A DNA stretch of 64,000 nt from Candidatus Desulfovibrio intestinavium (GCA_019118345.1 DWZD01000047.1:1-64000), one strand, 5' to 3'; counted from the first letter of the stretch, positions 18,964 to 30,018 are shown. Numbers and translations are program-made. The notes: generated by a model from the sequence alone, not told the origin.

Positions 18964-20232
18964 ATGAAAGAAGCGTCTCTCTGCCTCTACGCGGGATATA
19001 CGCCGGGCAACGGGGAACCGCGGGTTCTGCCCATCAGCCAAAGCACCACCTTCACCTATGCCTCCACGGCCGAGGTGAGCAAATTGTTCGATCTCGAGGC
19101 CGAAGGCTTTTTTTATACCCGGCTCGGCAACCCCACCGTGGACGCGGTGGAGAAGAAGATCGCCGCCCTCGAGGGCGGCGTGGGCGCGTTGTGCACCGCG
19201 TCGGGGCAGGCGGCCAACATGCTGGCCGTGTTCAATCTGGCCCGCAGCGGCGATCACATCGTCAGTACGGCCAGCATTTACGGCGGCACGTTCAACCTGT
19301 TTGCCGTGACGCTCAAGCGCATGGGCATCGAGGTCACCTTTGTGGATCAGCACGCCTCCGATGAGGCCATTGCCGCGGCCATTCGCCCCGAAACAAAGGC
19401 CGTTTTCGGGGAAACCCTGTCCAACCCCTCCATGGATGTGCTGGATATCGAGCGTCTGGCCCGGCTGGCCCATGCCCACGGCCTGCCCCTCATTGTGGAC
19501 AATACCTTTGCCACGCCCATCCTTTGCCGCCCCATCGACTTCGGCGCGGACATCGTGACCCATTCCACCACCAAGTATCTGGACGGCCATGCCGTGCAGA
19601 TGGGCGGCGTCATCGTGGACAGCGGGCGCTTCGACTGGGCGGCCAGCCCGCGCTTTCCCGAATTCGTGGAGCCGGACGCCTCCTATCACGGCCTGATCTA
19701 TACGCGAACCTTCGGCAAGGCGGCCTACATCGTCAAGGCCCGGGTGCAGCTCATGCGCGACATGGGCGTGTGTCAGACGCCGCAGGGGGCCTTTTACATC
19801 AATCTGGGCTTGGAAACCCTGCCCCTGCGCATGGAAAAGCACTGCGCCAATGCGCTTCTGCTGGCGCAGTGGCTGAGCGGACACGCAAAGGTGGAAGAGG
19901 TGCGCTATCCCGGCCTGCCCTCCAGCCCCTGCCATGCGCTGGCGCAAAAGTACCTGCCCAAAGGCTGCAGCGGGGTGGTGTCCTTCACGCTCAAGGGCGG
20001 GCGCGAAGCCGGGGCGCGCTTCATCGACGCCCTGAAGATGATTTCGCTGCAGGTGCATGTGGCCGACATCCGCTCCTGCGTGCTGCATCCGGCCAGCTCC
20101 ACCCACCGTCAGCTCAGCGACGAGCAGCTGGTGGAAGCGGGCATCACGCCCGGCATGGTGCGCCTCTCCGTGGGGGTGGAGCATCCCGACGATCTGCTGG
20201 CCGATCTGGCGCAGGCGCTGGAACAGGCCTAG
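18964..20232 (+). CDS. O-acetylhomoserine sulfhydrylase / Cys-Met metabolism PLP-dependent enzyme
   Basis: PISQSTTFTYASTAEVSKLFDLEAEGFFYTRLGNPTVDAVEKKIAALEGG and the PLP-lysine region DIVTHSTTKYLDGHA. Confidence 0.93.
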   Translation: MKEASLCLYAGYTPGNGEPRVLPISQSTTFTYASTAEVSKLFDLEAEGFFYTRLGNPTVDAVEKKIAALEGGVGALCTASGQAANMLAVFNLARSGDHIVSTASIYGGTFNLFAVTLKRMGIEVTFVDQHASDEAIAAAIRPETKAVFGETLSNPSMDVLDIERLARLAHAHGLPLIVDNTFATPILCRPIDFGADIVTHSTTKYLDGHAVQMGGVIVDSGRFDWAASPRFPEFVEPDASYHGLIYTRTFGKAAYIVKARVQLMRDMGVCQTPQGAFYINLGLETLPLRMEKHCANALLLAQWLSGHAKVEEVRYPGLPSSPCHALAQKYLPKGCSGVVSFTLKGGREAGARFIDALKMISLQVHVADIRSCVLHPASSTHRQLSDEQLVEAGITPGMVRLSVGVEHPDDLLADLAQALEQA

Positions 20233-20348
20233 TTCCGTCCTTGGCGGACGATGGATGCGCCCGGCGGCTCGTTCCGTCGGGCGCTTTTTTGCGACAGCCA
20301 GTGTGTCCCCGAACGCCGTTCCGATTGCCGCCGGACGGCGCGCCTGCC

Positions 20349-20383
20349 AACAAAAAAAGCCCCGTTGCCGGGGCCTTTTTGTT
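20349..20383. terminator. Bidirectional terminator between convergent genes
   Basis: CAACAAAAAAAGCCCCGTTGCCGGGGCCTTTTTGTTG. Confidence 0.85.
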
Positions 20384-20400
20384 GGGTGCGGGATACGGGG

Positions 20401-22479
20401 CTATTCCACGAGCTTGTCGGCGACCTTCTGCAGCTCGTCGAGTTCGCGCGTCAGGGCCTGGGTGGATTCCGTGGCCTGGGCCATGTCGTTGACCAGCTCC
20501 TGACTGATGTTGTTCACATCCTCCACGGCGGCGTTGATCTGGCTCGAGGTGGCGGATTGCTCCTCGCTGGCCGCCGCAATGAGGCGCACCATGTCCGCCG
20601 CCTCGGTGGAAAGGTTGACGATGTCGGCCAGATGTTCGCCCGAGGCATGGGCCAGCTCCGTCACATGATTGATGCCGCTGACCGCCTCGTCCACATTCTT
20701 CATGTTGGTCACGGCATCGCGCTGGATGCTGCCCATGGTCGTATCCACCTCGGTGGTGGCGGCCATGGTCTTTTCAGCCAGCTTGCGCACCTCGTCGGCC
20801 ACCACGGCAAAGCCGCGTCCGGCCTCGCCGGCGCGGGCGGCCTCAATGGCCGCATTGAGGGCCAGCAGGTTGGTCTGATCGGCAATGTCGGAAATGACGG
20901 TCATCACCTGGGTGATGTTCTGGGCTTCATTGTGCAGATGTTCCATATCCGCGCGCAGGCGCAGGGACTTTTCCTGTACGGCATTGATGGCCGTCACCAC
21001 TTCGTTGACGATATCCTGCCCTTCGCTGGCCTTGTCGCGCATGGTGGCCGAATGGGAGGCGGCGTCCCCGGCGTTCTTGGCGATATTGAGCACCGCGGCG
21101 TTCATCTGTTCCATGGCGGTCATGGTTTCGGACATGCGCTGCGAGGTCAGGCGCGAGGAGTCATCGGCCTTGGCGATGATCCGGCCCACGCTTTCGCAGG
21201 CCGTGTTGGCGGTGCTGATGCGCATGGTGGTTTCATTGGCGGCACTGTGGATGCGTTCGGCCGTTTCCTTCATGCGCCGCTGCTGGCGGGTGATTTCCGT
21301 GTAATCCAGCCAGACGACCAGCGTATCGTGGACATTTTGCTGATCGTCGAAAATGGGCGTGGCCACGGCCGCGCCGAAGGCTTCCCCCTTGCCGGGGACA
21401 TCCAGCCGCCGGTCTTCGCGCAGCATGGTGCGGGCATCCACGCAGCGGCGGCAAATGTCGTCATCGGCGCCGATGAAGGTGCGCATATGGGTGCCCACAT
21501 AGCTTTCCGGGTCGCCGGTATGGGCAAAGAGGTTCAGCATGGGCGTATTGACGAAGCGGATGATTTCCTCCGTGTCGCAGACCATGACCGGGATGGGCAT
21601 GGAACTCAGGATGCCCCGGGAAAAGCTGAGCTGGGCCACCAGCTTGTCCAGCATGTTGTCCAGAACGCGGGCCAGGTCGCCTATTTCATTCTGACGCGTA
21701 TTGTGCAGGCGGGAGGAGTGATCCCCCTCGACAACCCGCCGGGCAAAACGCGATGTGGCGTCCAGCGGCCGGCAGATGCCGCGCTGAACATAGATCAGGG
21801 AGTAGACAAGCGTGCCCGCCAGCACCACGAGGGCCAGGCCCAGCAGCAGGATGCCCCGCATGACGCGGGCGCGGCTGGCCTCCACCTGCTCCGCCGTGCG
21901 CGTGGACAGCCGTTGGAAGAACTCGGCCAGCGGCTCCATGATCTTGTCGGTCTGCTGCTTGTAGGCATCGCCGAAGACGAGGGAGCGGGCCAGCTCGAGA
22001 TTGGGCTCGCCGGTGATGACGCGACCGTCGGGAGTGGGCGTGATGCCCTTGACGGCATTCATGGCCCGGGTTTCGAGGATGACGAGTTCGTTGGAAAGGT
22101 CATTGGCCCGCTTGACCAGGGCGAATTCCTCTTCCGTGAAGCCGTTTTCGCGCATGAGATCCGTCAGGCTGACGGTGCGCCCGGGGGCTACGCTCTTGCT
22201 CTGCGAACGGGGAATCTTGCCCGCCCGCTCATCCACAATATTGAGATAGATTTTTTCGTACTCGCTTTCCCCGGTGACGGAATATTCCCGCACATTGTTT
22301 GTAAGCTGTTTGGAAGATTCCATAAGCTCGTTGGCCAGCTCCAGGGCGACATCCTTCTGTTTGTTCATGCGGATGTTGCTTTCCACGTTATTGTAAAGAT
22401 TGAAGATGAGCAGGGCCACACAGCAGAGCAGAACCAACATGACGCCATTGAGCAGTGAGGTCGAGCGCGAGATGGTCAT
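20401..22479 (-). CDS. Methyl-accepting chemotaxis protein with HAMP and a PAS-like sensor region
   Basis: Signalling tip [40 protein letters not shown] helices and HAMP-like region; [29 protein letters not shown]-like. Confidence 0.93.
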   Translation of the reverse strand: MTISRSTSLLNGVMLVLLCCVALLIFNLYNNVESNIRMNKQKDVALELANELMESSKQLTNNVREYSVTGESEYEKIYLNIVDERAGKIPRSQSKSVAPGRTVSLTDLMRENGFTEEEFALVKRANDLSNELVILETRAMNAVKGITPTPDGRVITGEPNLELARSLVFGDAYKQQTDKIMEPLAEFFQRLSTRTAEQVEASRARVMRGILLLGLALVVLAGTLVYSLIYVQRGICRPLDATSRFARRVVEGDHSSRLHNTRQNEIGDLARVLDNMLDKLVAQLSFSRGILSSMPIPVMVCDTEEIIRFVNTPMLNLFAHTGDPESYVGTHMRTFIGADDDICRRCVDARTMLREDRRLDVPGKGEAFGAAVATPIFDDQQNVHDTLVVWLDYTEITRQQRRMKETAERIHSAANETTMRISTANTACESVGRIIAKADDSSRLTSQRMSETMTAMEQMNAAVLNIAKNAGDAASHSATMRDKASEGQDIVNEVVTAINAVQEKSLRLRADMEHLHNEAQNITQVMTVISDIADQTNLLALNAAIEAARAGEAGRGFAVVADEVRKLAEKTMAATTEVDTTMGSIQRDAVTNMKNVDEAVSGINHVTELAHASGEHLADIVNLSTEAADMVRLIAAASEEQSATSSQINAAVEDVNNISQELVNDMAQATESTQALTRELDELQKVADKLVE

Positions 22480-22604
22480 ATGGATTTCCCCTTGCGGATA
22501 AGATTTCCTACTGTATCGGCTTGCTATTCGAAAAGATTAGCTTTTGGCTCTGTTTTTTTCAGGAAAAAACGCGATAGGGGAAGCCGTGCGCCGGGTGCCG
22601 GAAA

Positions 22605-22635
22605 GGCGGGGAGGATCACGTCGCTCCTCCCCGCC
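22605..22635 (-). terminator. 11-bp perfect stem-loop downstream of the glutamate synthase operon
   Basis: GGCGGGGAGGA-N9-TCCTCCCCGCC. Confidence 0.55.
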
Positions 22636-22644
22636 GGAAGGGAA

Positions 22645-24951
22645 TCAGGCGGCGGGGGCATTGTCCTCCATGCGCCAGATGCCGCAGGGGCAGACGCCCG
22701 CGCAGATGCCGCAGCCCACGCAGCGGGCGGGATCGGAATCGTAGCTCACGGAACCGTCGGCCGCCACCTTGCGCGCAATGGCCTGCTGCGGACAGGCGGT
22801 GAGGCACATGCGGCAGTCGCGGCAGGTGCCGCAACTGATGCAGCGTTGATGATCATGTGCCGCTTCCGGGCGCTGATCCGCCGGGCAGGGCGCAAACCAG
22901 GCCGTGTGCAGCCTGTCGGCCGGGATGCACGGAAGCGGCGCGGGCCGGACGGCTTCCGGGGCTTCGCCGCGCAGGCGGGCGTCCACGGCAAGCGCCACGC
23001 GCCGACCGGAACCGATGGCATCCACCAGCAGGCCGGGCCGCACCACGTCGCCCACGGCAAAGACATTGTCCAGTACCGAGCCGTCGGCGGTCGGGGCCAG
23101 CCAGTCGCGGAAGCGGGGGGCCGTCTCGGGCACGAAGTCCAGTTCGGGCGTTTCGCCCACGCTGATGATCACCATATCCGCCGGGAAGAGGCGGCCTTCC
23201 TCGTCCACAAGACCCTGTTCCGTGATCTCCCGCGTGCGCACCGGCCAGACGATCCTGCCGCCGAGGGCTTCGATATGGGCCATTTCATGCGGGAAGGCGG
23301 CGGGCTTCTGCACATCGACGCAGGTAACTTCCCGCGCGCCGCGGGCAAAGGCCCCGGCGGCCACGTCCATGCCCGCATTGCCGCAGCCGATGACCACCAC
23401 CCGTTCCGGCACGGCAGGCGCTTCATTCCGGTTCACGGCCTTGAGGAAGTCGATGCCCGCCACCAGCCGTTCCTTGCCCGGCCACGGGAAGAGGCGCGCC
23501 CTGTGGCCGCCGGTGGCGATGATGAGGGCATCGTGCTCCTTGCGCAGGGCGGCAAAACGTGCGGCATCCACCCGGCAGCCGGTGCGGACGTGCACGCCCG
23601 CGTCGCGGATGCGTTGCAGTTCGGCATGGAGCACGCTTGCGTCAAGGCGGGCATGGGGGATGACCTGCCTGAGCTTGCCGCCAATCTCCTCGTCGGCCTC
23701 GTAGACGGTGACTGTATGGCCCAGGCGCGCGAGCTGCCAGGCCGCGCTGAGGCCGCCCACGCCGCCGCCGATGATGCCCACGCTTTTGCCGCTGGCCGGA
23801 GCGGCGGGTGGCGGTGCGATGTCGGCCGAGAGACGGCCCAGCGCGCCGATCTGCACGGCGGCGTCAAGCTGGTTGCGGCTGCAGACGCCCTCACAGAGAT
23901 TGGGGCAGACATGCCCGCAGACCGAGGCCGGGAAGGGGCTGTAGTCCAGCACGAGGCGCAGGGCCTCTTCGACGCGGCCTTCGCGCAGCAGGTTGAAGCG
24001 GCGCTGGGAGGGAATGTCCGCCGGGCAGGCGTGTTCGCAGGGGGCGGCATGGCGGGCGTTTTCCCAGAGCGGGCGGCGCAGGCGATCCGCAGCGTGCGCC
24101 AGCAGGGCATTGACCCGGAAGTCATCCGGGCAGACATCGCCGAAGATGCCGTCCGTCACCCAGCGGTTGCGGCGAAAATCGCGCATGTCCGGCAGTCCCT
24201 GATGATTGTCTGCGGCGTGGGGGGCGGGCAAGAGCTTGCGCCAGTGCTTCCAGACGGTCAGTTCGCGCCGCAGGCGGGGGCGCTCCACGGCCTCGAGGAA
24301 GCCTTCCAGTCCGCTGTCCAGAAAGGCGATGTCGTCCCCGTCCAGCGGATGGGCGGCCACGTCCGGCGGCAGTTCGCCCAGCGGGCCGCGCACATAGACG
24401 ACGCCGCCCACCATGCCCACGCAGGGCCGCTCGCCCAGCACGCTGGGCAGGGTCTGGCTGTCCCAGCCGCAGACCACGGCCTTGCCGCCGCCCATGAATT
24501 CAAAGGAGAAGCTGCCCACGCTCTGCAAAATCCAGAGTTCCGGAGCCTCGTATTGGGGGTCGTGCTTCATGAGCGAGCCGGATCGCGTTCCGGCCCGGCC
24601 GCCGATGTAGATGCGTCCCGCCGCCGCGCAATGCCCGGCGGTGTCTCCGGCGTCGCCGCGCACCACGATGCGTCCCCCGGCATTGAGCCAGCCCACGTCC
24701 GCCGGGGCCGGGCCGTTGACAATGACCTCGGTGTCCGGCAGGCACATGCCGCCCACGCGCTGCCCGGGATTGGTGACGGTAAAGCGCAGGGGGCGGCCCT
24801 CGCGATTCCAGAGCGGGCCGCCGATGTCGTGCTGGCCCGAAGCCTCGATGACAAATTCGGTTTCGCCGCGTTCCACAGCCTCCTCGATGCGCAGGAGGAG
24901 ATCCTGTGTGGACAGGCGGTGGTGATCATGAACGGTCGTCAGATGCAGCAT
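22645..24951 (-). CDS. Glutamate synthase GXGXG domain fused to GltD-like FAD/NAD(P) oxidoreductase with C-terminal 4Fe-4S clusters
   Basis: GDAGDTAGHCAAAGRIYIGGRAGTRSGSL (GXGXG); SVGIIGGGVGGLSAAWQLARLGHTVTVYEADEEIGGKL; CISCGTCRDCRMCLTACPQ and CVGCGICAGVCPCG. Confidence 0.9.
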   Translation of the reverse strand: MLHLTTVHDHHRLSTQDLLLRIEEAVERGETEFVIEASGQHDIGGPLWNREGRPLRFTVTNPGQRVGGMCLPDTEVIVNGPAPADVGWLNAGGRIVVRGDAGDTAGHCAAAGRIYIGGRAGTRSGSLMKHDPQYEAPELWILQSVGSFSFEFMGGGKAVVCGWDSQTLPSVLGERPCVGMVGGVVYVRGPLGELPPDVAAHPLDGDDIAFLDSGLEGFLEAVERPRLRRELTVWKHWRKLLPAPHAADNHQGLPDMRDFRRNRWVTDGIFGDVCPDDFRVNALLAHAADRLRRPLWENARHAAPCEHACPADIPSQRRFNLLREGRVEEALRLVLDYSPFPASVCGHVCPNLCEGVCSRNQLDAAVQIGALGRLSADIAPPPAAPASGKSVGIIGGGVGGLSAAWQLARLGHTVTVYEADEEIGGKLRQVIPHARLDASVLHAELQRIRDAGVHVRTGCRVDAARFAALRKEHDALIIATGGHRARLFPWPGKERLVAGIDFLKAVNRNEAPAVPERVVVIGCGNAGMDVAAGAFARGAREVTCVDVQKPAAFPHEMAHIEALGGRIVWPVRTREITEQGLVDEEGRLFPADMVIISVGETPELDFVPETAPRFRDWLAPTADGSVLDNVFAVGDVVRPGLLVDAIGSGRRVALAVDARLRGEAPEAVRPAPLPCIPADRLHTAWFAPCPADQRPEAAHDHQRCISCGTCRDCRMCLTACPQQAIARKVAADGSVSYDSDPARCVGCGICAGVCPCGIWRMEDNAPAA

Positions 24952-24963
24952 GGCAGGCCTCCG

Positions 24964-26595
24964 TCAGCAGGCAAAGGGGATGTGCAGGGCATCGGCCACC
25001 TCCCTGCTGGTGGAAACCAGCGCGTCGGAGCGGCCCACGGGCAGGGAGCTGTTGCCCACCGGGGCGAGCAGCTTCCGCAGCTCGTCGTCAAAGGTCAGCA
25101 TGTAGTCCACGATGTTCTGCGCGCCCCTGTCCACGTCCAGACGGCGCACGAGGCGCGGATCCTGCGTGCAGATGCCGGTGGGGCATTTGCCGGTGGCGCA
25201 GGCATTGCAGCGGCCCTGCTCGTTGCCCACGCAGCCCAGCAGCTGGATGAGCAGCTTGCCCATGATGATGCCGTTGGCCCCCAGACAGATCATCTTGAAG
25301 GCGTCGGCGGCGGCGTTGCCGGTCATGCCCATGCCGCCGCCCGCCCAGAGGGGGATCTGTCCCTGCAGACCCTGCGAAACGGCGGCCAGATAGCAGTCCC
25401 GCAGCTTGGAGACGACGGGATGGCCGGTGTGATCGAGGGAAATCTCGTTGGCCGCGCCGGTGCCGCCCTGTATGCCGTCGATGAAGAAGCCGCCGCAGAT
25501 GCGATAGGGATCGCGCAGCAGGTTGTTGTAGACCGAGACCGAGGTGGCCGAGGCCGCGCACTTGATGGCCACCGGCACCCGGAAGCCGAAGGCCGCATTG
25601 AGCGAAAGGTGCATCTTCTGCACCGATTCCTCGATGGAGTAGAGGCCCTGATGATTGGGCGGCGAGTGCAGGGTGGCGCGCGGCACGCCGCGAATGGCCT
25701 GAATGTGCGGGGCCACCTTGGCCGCGGGCAGCAGGCCGCCGTCGCCGGGTTTGGCCCCCTGGCCGATCTTGATGAGCACGCCCGCCGGGTCGGTCTTCAT
25801 GCGGGGCAGGGCGCGCAGGATGCGATTCCAGCCGAAATGCCCGGAGGCGATTTGCAGGATCAGGTAGCGGAGCTGATCGGATTCCAGCAGGCGCACGGGT
25901 ACGCCCCCTTCGCCGGAGCACATGCGCACGGGCAGGCCGCAGACCTCGTTGAGGTAGGCCGTAGCAAGGGCAATGGCTTCCCAGGCGCGGGTGGAGAGCG
26001 CGCCGATGCTCATGTCGCTGAAAATGACGGGATAGATCCAGTGGACGGGTGGGGTGCGGCCCTCCAGCAGCAGATTGTCCCCGTCCCGGCGCAGGGGCAG
26101 ATCGCGCGCGAGCATGACGCGGCCCAGCGGGGCGCGCATGTCGAAGGTATGGCGCTCGGCATCCAGCGCCGGGTCGGTCATCTGGCTGATGCGGCCCACC
26201 ACGATGGCATCCAGCGTGCGTTGCGTATTGAGGTTGGTGCGCCCGCCGCGCTTGAGGGGGCCGCCCGCCCGGGCCAGCAGGGCAAAGCGGTTGTCGGCAT
26301 TGCGCACGGGCCGGATGGCCCCGTTGGGACAGATCTTTTCGCACATGCCGCAGCCCACGCAGGCCCGGGCCATGTCGGCACGCTGCCGGATGACCGGACG
26401 CGGACGGTGTTCCGTGCGGGGCGCGGGAAAGGGCCCGTCGGACAGGGGCAGGCTGTGCCGCCGCACGTCCACCGCAATGGCGTCAAAGGTGCAGGCCGCC
26501 ACGCAGGAGCCGCAGAGGGTGCAGCTGGCCTCGTCATAGTCGATCCGCCAGCGCAGATCGTTGCGCCCGATGTCCTGAGTTCTTACTGCTTCCAT
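24964..26595 (-). CDS. Glutamate synthase central/FMN-binding domain protein with N-terminal ferredoxin clusters
   Basis: CTLCGSCVAACTFDAI, CVGCGMCEKICPNGAI; GVLIKIGQGAKPGDGGLLPAAKV; FFIDGIQGGTGAANEISLDHTGHP. Confidence 0.92.
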   Translation of the reverse strand: MEAVRTQDIGRNDLRWRIDYDEASCTLCGSCVAACTFDAIAVDVRRHSLPLSDGPFPAPRTEHRPRPVIRQRADMARACVGCGMCEKICPNGAIRPVRNADNRFALLARAGGPLKRGGRTNLNTQRTLDAIVVGRISQMTDPALDAERHTFDMRAPLGRVMLARDLPLRRDGDNLLLEGRTPPVHWIYPVIFSDMSIGALSTRAWEAIALATAYLNEVCGLPVRMCSGEGGVPVRLLESDQLRYLILQIASGHFGWNRILRALPRMKTDPAGVLIKIGQGAKPGDGGLLPAAKVAPHIQAIRGVPRATLHSPPNHQGLYSIEESVQKMHLSLNAAFGFRVPVAIKCAASATSVSVYNNLLRDPYRICGGFFIDGIQGGTGAANEISLDHTGHPVVSKLRDCYLAAVSQGLQGQIPLWAGGGMGMTGNAAADAFKMICLGANGIIMGKLLIQLLGCVGNEQGRCNACATGKCPTGICTQDPRLVRRLDVDRGAQNIVDYMLTFDDELRKLLAPVGNSSLPVGRSDALVSTSREVADALHIPFAC

Positions 26596-27689
26596 CTTTG
26601 CACCGCCAGATCGTTGTCGATGAGCACAAGCTCCCGTTCGTTGGGATAGATGTCCCGCGCGGCGTCGCGGTCGGGCATGATCGCATTGAGGCCGCAGACT
26701 TCCGAGGCAATGGCCACCATGCCGCCGTCACGGCCCACCACCACGGGGCGCAGCTTCTTGGCGTCGCAGCAGGTGAGCATGCCGCCGTCGGGCAAAAGGC
26801 CGATGACGGCATTGGGGCCGTTGATTTCCAGATGGGCCAGCGATTCGCGGATGCGGGTCAGCACCGCGCGATCCGGGCGGCTGGCCATTTCGGCAAAGGG
26901 CAGGGGCGTGATGACGTGCTTGAAGTAGCGCAGGGGCCACTTCAGCTCGTGCAGCACATAGTGCAGGGTGTACAGGAAATTCTGCGAGTCGGACTCGAAG
27001 CCCACATAGCCCCGGTGCAGGGCTTTCTGAAATTCCGTGTTCTTGGTGAAAAAGGTGTTTTCGCCATTGGCGCAAAGCGTATAGCCCTGCAAAAAGAAGG
27101 GATGGGCCGCATAGCGCACGATGTCGTAATTGGTGTTCTGGCGGCACTGGGCCACGATGTTGCGGGCCAGCAGGCGGGAATCGTCATCCCACAGGCGGAA
27201 GTAGGCGGCAATGTCCGCCGGATCCCCGATTTCCTTGAGGGTCAGCACATCGGGCCAGAAGGAATAGACATAGCCCGCATCATGGGCTTCCAGCAGACGG
27301 CGCAGGGCCAGACGGGTGTCCACGAGCAGTTCTTCGCGCTCCTCCCGGCTGCGATAATGGTAGACTTCCGGATAATCGTAATTGCGGAAGATGTAGCGCG
27401 GCATGGCCTCGATGCGCAGGCCCGGACGCCGATCCACGTCCGGCACCCATTGCGCCGCCTGCACAAAGCCCTTGCGCTCCATGTAGTCGTTGACCAGCTG
27501 CACGCCCTGCGGCGTACAGGCCAGCGAAAGCAGGGGCTTGTCCTTGTAATGGGCAAAGACGCCCTCCAAATCCTGCATGACCAGCGCAAAGCCTGAATTG
27601 TCGTGCCCTTCCTGCTGCGGCAGCATGAGTTGCAGGGCCGCCGATGGCGCAAGGGGCGTCAGGCTCTTGATGGATCCGATTCGGCACAT
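26583..27689 (-). CDS. Class II glutamine amidotransferase (glutamate synthase domain 1)
   Basis: Starting at MCRIGSIKS the catalytic Cys is residue 2; GHDNSGFALVMQD and FAHYKDKPLLSLACTPQG support GATase2. Confidence 0.88.
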   Translation of the reverse strand: MCRIGSIKSLTPLAPSAALQLMLPQQEGHDNSGFALVMQDLEGVFAHYKDKPLLSLACTPQGVQLVNDYMERKGFVQAAQWVPDVDRRPGLRIEAMPRYIFRNYDYPEVYHYRSREEREELLVDTRLALRRLLEAHDAGYVYSFWPDVLTLKEIGDPADIAAYFRLWDDDSRLLARNIVAQCRQNTNYDIVRYAAHPFFLQGYTLCANGENTFFTKNTEFQKALHRGYVGFESDSQNFLYTLHYVLHELKWPLRYFKHVITPLPFAEMASRPDRAVLTRIRESLAHLEINGPNAVIGLLPDGGMLTCCDAKKLRPVVVGRDGGMVAIASEVCGLNAIMPDRDAARDIYPNERELVLIDNDLAVQRWKQ

Positions 27690-27794
27690 GATTTCTGTCC
27701 TGTGGCGGCCCGCGCCCGCCGAGTTCGGGGAGACGGACGCGGGCCTGCGTATTGTAGGGTGTTTGTTGGTGTGTCGGCTATGGTCAGGTTGTTT

Positions 27795-27817
27795 GGGGGG
27801 AGGGGCCCCTTCCCCCC
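27795..27817. repeat. GC-rich intercistronic hairpin between type III glutamine synthetase and GATase genes
   Basis: GGGGGGAGGGGCCCCTTCCCCCC. Confidence 0.6.
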
Positions 27818-27828
27818 GCATCATCCCG

Positions 27829-30018
27829 CTAATGCGTCCAGAGCAATTCGGCATAGGTGGGCAGGGGCCAGAGATCGTCATCCACCAGCAGTTCCAGGGC
27901 GTCGGCATGTTCGCGGCAGAGCCGCATGGCGGGCAGCACGGCGTCGCGGGCCGTGCGGGCCATGCCGTGCGCATCCGCGGCGGCGCGGCAGGCGGCAAGG
28001 GCCTCGCCCAGCGCGGCGGCGGCTCCCTGCAGGCCCGCAGCATGTCCGCGCAGACGCAGGAAGTGTTCGGCCTCGGCCTCATCCGCATCGCTCACGGCGC
28101 GCACATGGGCCAGCAGGCGGGCGGCGCGATCCTCGGCTTGGCGTACGGCGGGCAGGATCTGCCGGTTGACCATCCGCAGCAGCACGTCGCCCTCGATGCG
28201 CACGGTCTTGGCATAATGCTCAAAAAGGATTTCCTGCCGGGCGAGCATTTCCCGCTCGCCGAGCACGCCCGCGCGCAGGAAGACCTGCATGACCCCGGCG
28301 TCGCTGTAGTGCTCCACGGCGGTGACGGTATCGGCGTAATCGGGCAGGCCGCGCCGGGCGGCCTCCTCCTTCCAGGCGGGGGCGTAGCCGTTGCCGTTGA
28401 AGAGCACCGGGGCATGTTGACGGAAAAGGCGCGGCAGCAGATCCTGAAGGGTCGCATTGAGGGATTGGCCTGCCGCCGTCGCCCTTTCCAGCTCGTCGGC
28501 AATGTCCTGCAGGGCGCAGGTCATGGCCGCATTGAGAGCGATGTTGGCCGGGGCCACGGACTGGGAGGAACCCACGGCGCGAAATTCAAACTTGTTGCCC
28601 GTGAAGGCAAAGGGGCTGGTGCGATTGCGATCCGAGGTGTCGATGGGCAGGGGCGGCAGGCTGGAGACGCCGATTTCCATGACGCTGTCGCCCGTGTGCG
28701 GTGCGGGCGTGCCCGTGATGATGCCCTCGATGACGCCGGTCAGCTCCTGCCCGAGAAAGACGGAAATGATGGCCGGCGGGGCCTCGTTGGCCCCGAGGCG
28801 ATGATCGTTGCCCGCGCCGATGGCCCCGAGGCGCAGGGCCGCGCCGTGCAGGTGCACGGCCCGCAGCACCGCCGCCAGAAAGACGAGGAACTGGGCGTTG
28901 TCCTGCGGGGTGGAGCCGGGATTGAGCAGATTGTTGCCGTCGGAATCGGTGAGCGACCAGTTGTTGTGCTTGCCGCTGCCATTGACGCCCGCAAAGGGCT
29001 TTTCGTGCAGCAGGCAGAGGAAGCCGTGCCGCGCGGCCAGATGGCGCAGCATGTTCATGGTCAGCATGTTATGATCGCAGGCCAGATTGGCTTCCTCGTA
29101 GATGGGGGCCAGCTCGAACTGGCCCGGGGCCACCTCGTTGTGGCGGGTCTTGGCCGGGATGCCGAGCTTTTGCAGTTCCCGTTCCACATCCTGCATGAAG
29201 GCCATGACCCGGGCCGGAATGGCCCCGAAATAATGATCCTCCATTTCCTGTCCCTTGGGCGAGGGTGCGCCCAGCAGGGTACGGCCCGTGAGCAGGAGGT
29301 CGGGCCGCAGGGCCGCCAGCCGCCGATCCACAAGGAAATATTCCTGTTCGGGGCCGACGCTGGCCCGCACGCGCCGGGCCGTGGTATTGCCGAACAGGCG
29401 CAGGATGCGCAGGGCCTGCGTGGACAGGGCGTCCAGCGAGCGCAGCAGGGGGATCTTGCGATCCAGCGCCTCGCCGGAATAGGCATAGAAGAAGGTGGGG
29501 ATATGCAGGGTTGCCCCGTTGTCGTTGCGGATGATGAAGACCGGCACCGAAGGATCCCAGGCCGTGTAGCCGCGCGCCTCGAAGGTGGAGCGGATGCCGC
29601 CCGAGGGGAAGGATGAGGCGTCCGGCTCGCCGCAGATGAGCATCTTGCCGGAAAATTCGTTGATCATGTGGCCGTCGGGCGTGGGCGACAGGAAGGCGTC
29701 GTGCTTTTCCGCCGTGAGGCCGGTCATGGGCTGGAACCAGTGGGTATAATGATCCGCGCCCATTTCAATGGCCCAGTCCTTCATGGCATTGGCCACCACA
29801 TCGGCAATGGCGGGATCGAGACGACCGCCCTCGCTGATGATGCGGGCAAGGCGGCGGTAGACGTCCTTGGGCAGGCGCTTGCGCATGGCGTCAAGGCCGA
29901 AGACAAGGCTGCCGAATGCCTCAGCGCCGTCGGCGCAGGCGGGGCAGGGTGTTTCAGGCAGGCGCAGCGGGGCGGTGGACAGGGCTTCCTGCAGGGCGGA
30001 AGAGCGTTGGTGCTTCAC
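27829..30018 (-). CDS. glnN: Glutamine synthetase type III
   Basis: Long GS (729 aa) with GPEQEYFLVDRRL, HNEVAPGQFELAPIYEEANLACDHN, CLLHEKPFAGVNGSGKHNNWSL. Confidence 0.95.
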   Translation of the reverse strand: MKHQRSSALQEALSTAPLRLPETPCPACADGAEAFGSLVFGLDAMRKRLPKDVYRRLARIISEGGRLDPAIADVVANAMKDWAIEMGADHYTHWFQPMTGLTAEKHDAFLSPTPDGHMINEFSGKMLICGEPDASSFPSGGIRSTFEARGYTAWDPSVPVFIIRNDNGATLHIPTFFYAYSGEALDRKIPLLRSLDALSTQALRILRLFGNTTARRVRASVGPEQEYFLVDRRLAALRPDLLLTGRTLLGAPSPKGQEMEDHYFGAIPARVMAFMQDVERELQKLGIPAKTRHNEVAPGQFELAPIYEEANLACDHNMLTMNMLRHLAARHGFLCLLHEKPFAGVNGSGKHNNWSLTDSDGNNLLNPGSTPQDNAQFLVFLAAVLRAVHLHGAALRLGAIGAGNDHRLGANEAPPAIISVFLGQELTGVIEGIITGTPAPHTGDSVMEIGVSSLPPLPIDTSDRNRTSPFAFTGNKFEFRAVGSSQSVAPANIALNAAMTCALQDIADELERATAAGQSLNATLQDLLPRLFRQHAPVLFNGNGYAPAWKEEAARRGLPDYADTVTAVEHYSDAGVMQVFLRAGVLGEREMLARQEILFEHYAKTVRIEGDVLLRMVNRQILPAVRQAEDRAARLLAHVRAVSDADEAEAEHFLRLRGHAAGLQGAAAALGEALAACRAAADAHGMARTARDAVLPAMRLCREHADALELLVDDDLWPLPTYAELLWTH

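Noticed and set aside
22480-26649. 1389-aa plus-strand ORF
   Set aside because: Antisense to the glutamate synthase genes, His/Ala/Gly-rich nonsense translation.
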